Below, piece after piece: positions 17,001-20,660 of a DNA stretch of 20,660 nt (within the stretch, counting starts at the first letter, position 1; every line of letters starts with the position of its first letter). The translations under genes and the position numbers were made by a program. The DNA is from Strongylocentrotus pallidus (lineage: Eukaryota > Echinodermata > Echinoidea > Camarodonta > Strongylocentrotidae), in NCBI GenBank assembly GCA_030265145.1, contig JARBES010025657.1:2836-23495 (forward strand). Reading direction: 5' to 3'. Below the pieces are notes generated by a model. That model made no database searches. It was given only the letters and a program-made list of their open reading frames with translations, and was not told where the DNA came from.

Positions 17001-18409
17001 TGCTATTAAAATTTGATTCATTAATTGTTCATCACTTTATTGAAATTGTTAAGAAGAGAAAGTGGTATAAACTGCACCATTTTTACACTTATATCATATT
17101 TGTCATGCGAATGACTGTATGCTTTATATGTTTCTCTGATTTCTCTGAAACCTTCATTTTCTCAAACATTAAAATTGATCATTAAAAATGTATGACATGA
17201 TGAAGTCAAATTGCTAACATGAATCTTATTTATAAGAGAATTTCTTTGAAGGGAGTTTCCTAACCTTCCTAGATTGATCATGATGAGAAATATGTATGAC
17301 ATGATTAAATCAAATTTCTAACTTGAATCTTTATTTCTAAGAGAATTTCTCCAAAGGGAGTTTCCTGAAGTTCGGGATTCTATGTGACCCTTGACCTACC
17401 TTTGACCTGACCGACCCTGCAGAGTTTTTGCGTTGTTCGGCGAGAGTCTTGATAGACCCCCTTCTCGGTTGGGCGGGGGACGGTGGGTTCGCTAATGGGG
17501 ACCGTGGGGTGGCGGTGGGGGAACCATTCACTGAAAGAAAATGAAATTGTTAAAAGGTACTGATGATGGGTGATCAGCTCACAAAGAGACAACAGAATTA
17601 ATTCTCAAAGGCTTTATGATGTTCTTTAGCAAGACATTAATGTCCATTTTCCAGGAGAATAATGCCACATTCAAGAGAAACATAATTAGGGACGAACACA
17701 TTTTTCACATACCTTAAAAATTACAAAACTTGGTAAGGGTATGAATAATATAGTTGTTAACTGTACAAGTACGTTCCTTTATACAATTTTCATATAGATT
17801 TCTTTAAAGCTAAACATGCTCAAGCTCTGGTATGGGCATTGTATGTCGAGAGAACATAGCTATAATTCATTCTGGATTGTTTATCCTACAATAGATTGAT
17901 TGTTTGAACCAGTAGAATAGAAACAACCTCACAAAAACTTGCTGGAAATCATCTTCAATAGAAACCACAACTCTCATTTGCAGATAGTGACCCGTGTTAA
18001 GCACATGGTGTAGGGCCTACTTATACCTTGATTTCATTATCTTTCTATGCTCATTACTCGGCCCCTATACATTTTCTACCATAATTGTTTGGCACATGTT
18101 ATCTATTTGTAATCTTGAACATTCAGTGTACGTTTTGTTGGAATCTGTCAGAATTTATTTTCTATCATTCCCGAAAATCAAGCTTATCTTTAAGTCTGAA
18201 CAGGCCTGCTCACAGACTGGCCTAGCAAAGTGGACATGTTCATGATCAGGTTACCACACGTCAAGATAGAAAAATGGAGACGGACGGTAGGAACCTCTTA
18301 CCTGGCACAGTCTTAGGCAGAGAGTAGAGCTTGCGTTGTAGAGATGGGCTCTTCAGCATAGCGCGATCCTTGCGCACCACTTTGCGATAGGGAGTTACGT
18401 TCTTCAAGT
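7922..18409 (-). CDS. DCLK: Doublecortin-like kinase (DCLK), 3' part of gene, 11 exons
   Basis: Spliced coding region on the minus strand. Exons: 18409-18302, 17530-17400, 16892-16844, 14887-14737, 13988-13931, 13570-13451, 12581-12301, 11999-11922, 10710-10533, 9515-9402, 8026-7922. Every junction is GT-AG and every phase matches, giving 456 residues plus a TAG stop. The product is a Ser/Thr kinase of the CaMK group, known in this family to sit on microtubules. Visible landmarks are the Gly loop IGDGNFAVV, the beta3 Lys in FALKII, the alphaC Glu in [19 protein letters not shown], and the APE-type motif YVAPE. Long stretches match vertebrate DCLK1/2 from memory, e.g. [32 protein letters not shown] and RFSAV-HPWV. 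The doublecortin domains that usually precede the linker are not in the window, so the gene is cut by the right edge. Which vertebrate paralogue it matches best was not resolved; invertebrates usually have one. Confidence 0.95.
8571..8925. mobile_element. Degenerate inverted-repeat element in the exon j-k intron
   Basis: The left end has TTAAACCTGTTTCAGTGGTC and the right end has ACAGACAGGTTTGACTG, an inverted pair sharing AAACCTGT. Inside are repeated variants of CCTGTCTACGGTGGCTACC (8863-8881) and CCTGCCTATAATGGCCACC (8608-8626). This pattern is typical of an old, non-coding repeat of marine invertebrates (recalled, not searched). A long palindrome (8754-8809) lies within it. Confidence 0.4.
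8754..8809. repeat. Perfect 21-bp inverted repeat, 14-nt loop
   Basis: Arm 8754-8774 (core GTGGCTAGGTAGGAC) and arm 8789-8809 (core GTCCTACCTAGCCAC) pair without mismatch around a 14-base loop. It lies in the intron between exons j and k. It would fold into a stable hairpin in RNA of either strand. Confidence 0.95.
9402..9515 (-). CDS. DCLK: DCLK exon j: C-terminal regulatory tail
   Basis: 114 bp, 38 codons, phase 0 at both ends. Acceptor ccacttcacag, donor ATCACC|gtacgc (weak). It reads [20 protein letters not shown], then [18 protein letters not shown]. The pattern fits the vertebrate tail (DDGL...HQLSV...STAAGVSVIAT), but the basic GKIKKHFNTG part is replaced by a shorter, different stretch. 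Because the exon is symmetric it can be skipped without a frameshift. In vertebrate DCLK1 this region folds back on the kinase and inhibits it; the same role here is inferred. Confidence 0.9.
9516..10532 (-). other. Intron between exons i and j; nothing recognised
   Basis: 1017 bp of AT-rich intron. One open frame of 110 codons on the plus strand (9902-10234) has no family signature, splice context or codon bias that I can see. No repeat was recognised. Confidence 0.6.
10533..10710 (-). CDS. DCLK: DCLK exon i: helices alphaG to alphaI, end of kinase domain
   Basis: 178 bp, acceptor cctctctctacag, donor GTCCAG|gtgggtg; exits in phase 0. It reads [20 protein letters not shown], then [19 protein letters not shown] and [16 protein letters not shown]. 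Arg of KRF and the HPWV motif are the usual alphaI landmarks of CaMK-type kinases. It matches vertebrate FPSPYWDNVSDSAKELI and RFSAVQVLEHPWV. Its polypyrimidine tract on the minus strand contains a run of twelve C (10722-10733). Confidence 0.97.
10711..11921 (-). other. Intron between exons h and i
   Basis: 1211 bp. It contains the SINE at 11281-11545 and a G12 run at 10722-10733 (C12 on the gene strand, in the acceptor tract of exon i). The rest is AT-rich without recognisable structure. Confidence 0.7.
11281..11545 (-). mobile_element. tRNA-derived SINE, diverged
   Basis: Read on the minus strand it starts GCATGATGGCTTATGGTGG, similar to a tRNA/SINE head with box A. It then has a box-B-like GGTTAGATGTATC (diverged from GGTTCGAATCC), a body with TAATCCACATTTGCCACTCT and CACCCAGGTGTAAATGGGTA, and an end GCGCTATATAAG followed by an ATT-type tail. 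The order head-body-short tail is that of a SINE. The body resembles interspersed repeats I recall from sea urchin sequence. It lies in the exon h-i intron in the same orientation as the gene. Confidence 0.6.
11922..11999 (-). CDS. DCLK: DCLK exon h: helix alphaF region
   Basis: 78 bp, acceptor gtatcttgtag, donor AGAAG|gtacgtgag. It encodes [20 protein letters not shown] and then FPPFR, with the Asp-Ile-Trp of helix alphaF that anchors the catalytic spine. It is almost identical to vertebrate DCLK ([20 protein letters not shown]). It enters with one base completing Gly (ETG) and leaves in phase 2, making Ser with exon i. Confidence 0.97.
12000..12300 (-). other. Intron between exons g and h
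   Basis: 301 bp with a GTT/ATT/ATC triplet tract at about 12163-12220; otherwise nothing seen. Confidence 0.7.
12301..12581 (-). CDS. DCLK: DCLK exon g: catalytic and activation segments
   Basis: 281 bp, acceptor ttgttttacag, donor ACAGG|gtgagtg; phase 0 in, phase 2 out. It begins [20 protein letters not shown] and contains [13 protein letters not shown] (catalytic loop with HRD Asp, Lys and Asn), [11 protein letters not shown] (Mg-binding DFG) and [12 protein letters not shown] (P+1 loop and APE motif). This is the most conserved exon and the firmest evidence for DCLK, whose vertebrate form reads [10 protein letters not shown] and [14 protein letters not shown]. One oddity is HRDIKAEN where vertebrate DCLKs and most CaMK kinases have HRDIKPEN. 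Confidence 0.98.
12680..12744. repeat. Short inverted repeat, 11-bp arms
   Basis: TCAGTGACACA at 12680-12690 pairs with TGTGTCACTGA at 12734-12744. It lies between exon g and the exon-f repeat array. It could be the remnant of a tiny MITE or chance; no target duplication is seen. Confidence 0.5.
12884..12971 (-). pseudogene. Partial duplicate of exon f (copy 1), donor lost
   Basis: The last and most diverged copy. It reads [17 protein letters not shown], then [12 protein letters not shown], after which similarity stops: exon f's GTCAAG|gtaagg is replaced by GGAAGTATGG. The frame runs on openly into unrelated intron sequence to a TGA near 12777. Because the donor is gone and the array ends here, this copy is probably not spliced. 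Confidence 0.8.
13021..13113 (-). pseudogene. Partial duplicate of exon f (copy 2), donor intact
   Basis: 93 bp. It reads [16 protein letters not shown], then the common [15 protein letters not shown] end and GTCAAG|gtaagg. Unlike copies 3 and 4 it keeps the double Ile of exon f. In the beta5-hinge part it differs from exon f only by synonymous codons (GAG, GAT, CTG). It has no recognisable strong acceptor. Confidence 0.85.
13170..13259 (-). pseudogene. Partial duplicate of exon f (copy 3), altered last codon
   Basis: 90 bp, the same peptide as copy 4 except that the last codon is AGG (Arg) instead of AAG, directly before gtaagg. It lies 135 bp from copy 4, a multiple of three, and the spacer between copies 4 and 3 has no stop. 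Copies 4 and 3 therefore form one open frame of 87 codons (13406-13143). Like the other copies it lacks alphaC and a good acceptor. Confidence 0.85.
13305..13394 (-). pseudogene. Partial duplicate of exon f (copy 4), donor intact
   Basis: 90 bp, open frame. It reads [16 protein letters not shown], then the same [14 protein letters not shown] end as exon f, followed by GTCAAG|gtaagg. Relative to exon f it lacks the first 10 codons (most of alphaC including the key Glu) and one Ile of HPNII. Upstream there is no polypyrimidine tract; the only AG that would keep phase 0 is ...gagag|ATG just before MKHHN. It could be a pseudo-exon or a rarely used alternative exon. Confidence 0.85.
13407..13445 (-). 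repeat. 11-bp periodic GGGTCA array (spacer after exon f)
   Basis: On the plus strand TGACCC starts at 13407, 13418, 13429 and 13440, i.e. four GGGTCA motifs on the minus strand separated by exactly 5 bp. The same layout recurs in the other spacers: 13272/13283/13294 (three, the first CGACCT), 13126/13137/13148/13159 (the last TAACCC) and 12977/12988/12999/13010. This is the direct-repeat-5 geometry of retinoid-type nuclear receptor sites; binding is not shown. The GGG runs just after the donors could also act as intronic splicing enhancers. Confidence 0.8.
13451..13570 (-). CDS. DCLK: DCLK exon f: alphaC, beta4, beta5 and hinge (parent of the repeat array)
   Basis: 120 bp, phase 0 at both ends, so exactly 40 codons. 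Acceptor ccatgacaacag, donor GTCAAG|gtaagg. It reads [20 protein letters not shown], then [27 protein letters not shown] carries the alphaC Glu that pairs with the beta3 Lys, HPNI is the alphaC-beta4 loop, and VMELVK is beta5 plus hinge. It is the only one of the five related copies with a proper acceptor and the full alphaC helix, so it is taken as the constitutive exon. Its last 90 bp and its donor recur four times downstream. Confidence 0.95.
13931..13988 (-). CDS. DCLK: DCLK exon e: beta3 with the catalytic lysine
   Basis: 58 bp, acceptor gtatgtctag, donor AAAG|gtaaaactga. With the two bases from exon d it gives R, then [19 protein letters not shown]. The Lys in FALKII is the conserved beta3 Lys that contacts the ATP phosphates. 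The basic KRRCKGK end corresponds to KKSKCRGK in vertebrate DCLK1. It exits in phase 0. Confidence 0.95.
14251..14475. repeat. Imperfect (ATC/ATT)n triplet array in the exon d-e intron
   Basis: About 225 bp of TCA/TTA triplets on the plus strand (TGA/GAT type on the DCLK strand). It gives open frames of poly-Ile, poly-Met or poly-Asp type in several frames, which are composition artefacts. The intron (13989-14736) holds nothing else recognisable. Confidence 0.95.
14737..14887 (-). CDS. DCLK: DCLK exon d: end of linker and glycine-rich loop
   Basis: 151 bp, acceptor ttttcccgtgcag, donor AACAG|gtgtgtttt (a weak donor). After an acidic stretch ([12 protein letters not shown]) and another Ser/Pro piece (SPVPTPRS) it enters the kinase domain: [20 protein letters not shown], the beta1-Gly loop-beta2 unit that holds ATP. 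This matches vertebrate DCLK ([17 protein letters not shown]). It ends in phase 2 after CKN. The internal ATG at 14881 could in principle start a kinase-only isoform, as is known for vertebrate DCLK1, but no promoter evidence is visible here. Confidence 0.95.
15386..15410. repeat. (AAAC)n tract, possible 3' tail of a LINE
   Basis: Tandem CAAA units after AAAATAAAA. The 200 bp before it (from about 15185, with GCCGCCATCG and ATGGCGGTCTCC) could be the 3' end of a 5'-truncated non-LTR retrotransposon, which often ends in such tails. No coding part is visible, so only the microsatellite is firm. Confidence 0.6.
15721..15869. mobile_element. MITE-like element with TCTTATAA...TTATAAGA-type ends
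   Basis: The left end CTCATCTTATAAAAAGTTAC pairs, with mismatches, with the reverse complement of the right end AACTCTCTATAAGACAGGGC. Inside, AATCGCAACT recurs three times (about 15750, 15777 and 15840) and GCGATCGAT forms an inner palindrome. The CAGGGCTC terminus again suggests a hAT-like non-autonomous element; the target duplication is unclear. Confidence 0.5.
16844..16892 (-). CDS. DCLK: DCLK exon c: 49-bp micro-exon in linker
   Basis: A short exon found by phase and splice sites: acceptor ctattttcag, donor ATCAG|gtgagc. It encodes [16 protein letters not shown] plus one base that makes Val with the first two bases of exon d. Entry phase 0 and exit phase 1 fit both neighbours exactly, which is the main support. 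The peptide is basic and Ser-rich like the rest of the linker. Because the phases differ, skipping it alone would shift the frame, so it is probably constitutive or spliced together with a neighbour. Confidence 0.75.
16893..17399 (-). other. Intron between exons b and c; weak local duplication
   Basis: 507 bp. A local direct repeat is visible: AATCTT...TATTTATAAGAGAATTTCTTTGAAGGGAGTTTCCT (about 17223-17262) against a near copy at about 17325-17366. Both include ATGACATGAT shortly upstream (17194 and 17295), spaced about 102 bp. Confidence 0.55.
17400..17530 (-). CDS. DCLK: DCLK exon b: Ser/Pro-rich linker
   Basis: 131 bp, acceptor tttctttcag, donor AAAG|gtaggtcaag. It opens with two bases (Val with the G of exon a) and ends in phase 0. 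It reads [18 protein letters not shown], then a basic Ser-rich part with RRGSIKTL. The spaced TPRSP and PSP motifs resemble the SP-rich, proline-directed phosphorylation region between the doublecortin and kinase domains of vertebrate DCX/DCLK proteins (NGT...STPRS). RRGS is a typical basophilic kinase site. This is disordered linker with no catalytic role. Confidence 0.85.
17531..18301 (-). other. Intron between exons a and b; nothing recognised
   Basis: 771 bp of AT-rich intron with no repeat, RNA gene or exon that I can support. Confidence 0.6.
18302..18409 (-). CDS. DCLK: DCLK exon a: basic linker N-terminal to kinase
   Basis: 108 bp. The acceptor is ...ataacag and the donor is CCAG|gtaagagg. 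It starts with two bases finishing a codon and ends in phase 1. It reads [11 protein letters not shown], then a basic, Ser-containing stretch ending SLPKTVP. It has no recognisable domain. It is probably the segment just after the second doublecortin domain, which would lie further upstream outside the window. The assignment rests on splice-site quality and on phase agreement with exon b, not on a conserved motif. Confidence 0.75.
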
Positions 18410-18991
18410 CTGTTATGGAAAAAGCACAAGAAATGTTGAATTATAGTATTTTATGAATCATTACAACCACATTGATTTTTATTATTGGCACATTGCAGTG
18501 CATTTATTTCAGTGCATTTCTATCCTCCATCTCCTTAACACCTTACATTCATTTATTCCTTAATTTCTTGAAGGGAAATGCCACTCTGATATTAAGTTGG
18601 TTTTAATAGAAGCAGAAAAATGAGAGAAACGAATCAGTGAAATTTTTGAGCAAAACCAATTAAAGATTAAAAAAAGTTAAGAATTTTGAAGGTGCAATCA
18701 ATCAAACACAAATGGGTAACTCTGTGATATATCTTGGGAGAGCTCCTCTCATTTGCCCTTCTGCTTTCATTAAAAGCAACTTAATATCAGTGTGTACTTC
18801 CCTTTTAAGAGTTTTCATTCAGTTTTCATACAAATACATGCTTCATTTAATTGTAATACAGAGTGGCAGAGAGAGGTAGAAGAGACAAAAGAGAGACAGA
18901 AAGGGAAGCAGAGAGACAGAGAAACAAAAAGTGTTTGACAAAAAGTGTTTTGTCAAGTATACATACATTTACATCATGACATATACACAAG

Positions 18992-18996
<5 letters not shown>

Positions 18997-19032
<36 letters not shown>
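18997..19032. repeat. (AG)n microsatellite
   Basis: About 36 bp of perfect AG dinucleotides within a longer purine-rich tract. Confidence 0.95.
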
Positions 19033-19038
<6 letters not shown>

Positions 19039-19927
19039 TGGGGGAGGGGGAGAGAAAACATATACATTGGTGGGTCGACCCATGAAAGTTAATAAATAAC
19101 TTACTTCCAAAGTCAGAGGAAGAGACAGATAAAGAGATACAGAGAGAAAGAGAGAAAGTCTATGAGATAATGAAACAACAAAATTTCTTAATAAACATGC
19201 CCAAGAAAACTGTGAGTAATAATGTGATCCATCATCGTTAATGAAGTTCATAGTTTACTGCATGACCATCTACTGTCAAGAATGATGGATTTATGATTAA
19301 AACTATCCTAGGGCAACAAGGGAGACTAGAAACATGGTGACTCATTTTGCTTGTACGTGTTGGAGAAGCGTCACTTATGTTTCATCATGATCTCCCTTAC
19401 TACCAAATCATAAACCTACTAATTAAGGTTCGTTCCAATTTAATACATTTTATATCAAAGAAATCGTGAAGGTTGAAGATGGAGTTGACCCCCCCCCCCC
19501 CCTCTCCACTGGCTCTCCTTTACTTTCCTCCTCTTCATTGCCAGAGTCTCTTCCCCCTTTCTTCCACTTCTCTGTCTTCCCCCCTCTCTCCCTCTCTTAT
19601 ACATGTATGTCCTAAAACACTACTCTCCACTGAATCACTTACTGGTTCCAAACTGCTATTAATTGCCACACAATATGTTGATTTTTTGTTGGTGTACATT
19701 AGCCTTTTGCTGTCCCATCTTTCTATCTTCTGCCCTCTCTCTCTCTCTCTCCCTCTCTCTCTCCCTCTATCTCTCCTCTATTCTTTTCTTCTTTTCTTTC
19801 TTTCTATTTCAATATCCCTTTTACTTCATACACTTAGCTTTCTCAATATCTTCCCGCTCTTCAACGCTCTTTGTCTATCCATATCTCTCCATCTCCATCT
19901 ATCTGTATGTATATATATCTCTCTCTT

Positions 19928-20081
19928 CCACCACTTAATACTCTCTGCATTTTTATGAGTACCCCATTAATGGTCATAAAAGCAAATTGCAAGTGACAAA
20001 ATGCAAATTATACAAGCAATAACAGATGCATGTTATTTACAGATGATATGCTAATCCACAAACATGTTTTGAGTGAAGCTG

Positions 20082-20123
<42 letters not shown>

Positions 20124-20463
20124 CTATTCTCATTTTCTTTCTTTCTGTTCATATTTCAATGTATCTTATACTTCATTATGCCTTGCTTTCTAAATATCTT
20201 CTACAAACATGTTTTGAGGGAAGCTCTCTCTCTCTCTCTCTCCTCTCTTTTCTCTATTTTTTGTATAACTTTCTCTAATTTTTATTTCAATGTCTCTACT
20301 TCATATACCTCATTTTCTAAATATCTTCCCTCTCTTTAAATGTCTATCCCTATCTCTCCATCTCAAAATCTCTCTCTCTTCCACCACTTCATACTCTTTG
20401 CATTTTTATGAGTAACCCATTAATGGACATAAAAGCAAACTGCTAGTGGCAAAATTCAAATTA
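19928..20463. repeat. Diverged tandem duplication, about 453-bp period
   Basis: CCACCACTTAATACTCTCTG at 19928 recurs as CCACCACTTCATACTCTTTG at 20381, both followed by CATTTTTATGAGTA and CATTAATGG, for about 83 bp (to 20010 and 20463). The CT-rich part before each (TTTCTAAATATCTTC-like) also recurs. A second repeat, ACAAACATGTTTTGAG plus GAAGCT at 20058 and 20204, is nested inside. Confidence 0.8.
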
Positions 20464-20660
20464 ATCACCACAATGGAGTTTCTTCCAACTATCGGTTTTA
20501 GTTTCAATTCTTCAACCAATCTTTGCATTGCATATTACACACTCTATTTTTAGTTTGCGTTTTGTTTATATTGTGGTAGCTATATCGTCCCTGTTTTCAC
20601 GAAGTGACGGTAGAGCGCGCAACTAAAAGAAAGTTAGTTTTGAATAAATCGCTTTCAAAG

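Larger units (their letters stand above)
18410..20660 (-). other. Intron 5' of exon a, rich in GA/CT tracts
   Basis: More than 2.2 kb with no further DCLK exon found; the doublecortin-domain exons must lie beyond the right edge. It holds (AG)n tracts (18850-19165, purest at 18997-19032), a C14 run (19489-19502), and CT tracts at about 19736-19772, 20081-20122 and 20224-20245. The Leu/Ser/Phe-rich open frames here are products of CT repeats. Confidence 0.65.

Noticed and set aside
18847-20339. Ser/Leu-rich open frames up to 161 codons that look like signal or membrane proteins
   Set aside because: They follow CT/GA dinucleotide tracts (alternating Ser-Leu) and overlap one another; no family match or splice context.
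18410-20660. Doublecortin-domain exons
   Set aside because: Searched for an exon ending in phase 1 that could join exon a; none with a convincing peptide was found, so they are placed outside the window.
1-20660. CRISPR array, bacterial operon, or endogenous virus/LTR element
   Set aside because: Spliced animal gene structure throughout. The only evenly spaced repeats are the exon-derived array, the 79-bp repeat and microsatellites, and no capsid, envelope or polymerase-like frame was seen.

Overview
The window looks like animal nuclear DNA, most likely from an echinoderm such as a sea urchin. It is AT-rich, has long introns with GT-AG borders, many GA/CT and GAT/ATC microsatellites, small inverted-repeat elements and a tRNA-derived SINE. 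The species assignment is inference from style and repeat types; no marker gene settles it.

One host gene is present, on the minus strand: the 3' two thirds of a doublecortin-like kinase (DCLK). I mapped eleven coding exons from 18409 down to the stop codon at 7922-7924. All intron phases agree, giving 456 continuous residues: a Ser/Pro-rich basic linker (exons a-c), a complete CaMK-group kinase domain (exons d-i) and a C-terminal tail (exons i-k). The tubulin-binding doublecortin domains expected at the N-terminus must be encoded beyond the right edge. Exon letters a-k refer only to this window.

Region by region: 1-7921 holds no exon and is 3'UTR plus intergenic DNA, with a GAT array, a 79-bp triple tandem repeat, two TTAA-flanked MITE-like copies and a third MITE-like element. 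7922-18409 is the DCLK exon/intron region. 18410-20660 is a 5'-ward intron rich in CT/GA tracts, with a diverged duplication of about 453 bp.

The most unusual structure is in the intron after exon f. The last 90 bp or so of this exon, which encodes helix alphaC, beta4, beta5 and the hinge, plus its donor site and about 50 bp of intron, is repeated four more times in tandem (12884-13394). All four copies keep the reading frame open and three keep a GT donor. Amino-acid changes cluster in the alphaC-beta4 loop, while the beta5-hinge part changes almost only synonymously. The short spacers are built of an 11-bp-period array of GGGTCA/AGGTCA motifs, i.e. stacked direct repeats with 5-bp spacing. 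Whether these copies are alternative exons, pseudo-exons, donor decoys or a coding-derived minisatellite cannot be decided without RNA data.
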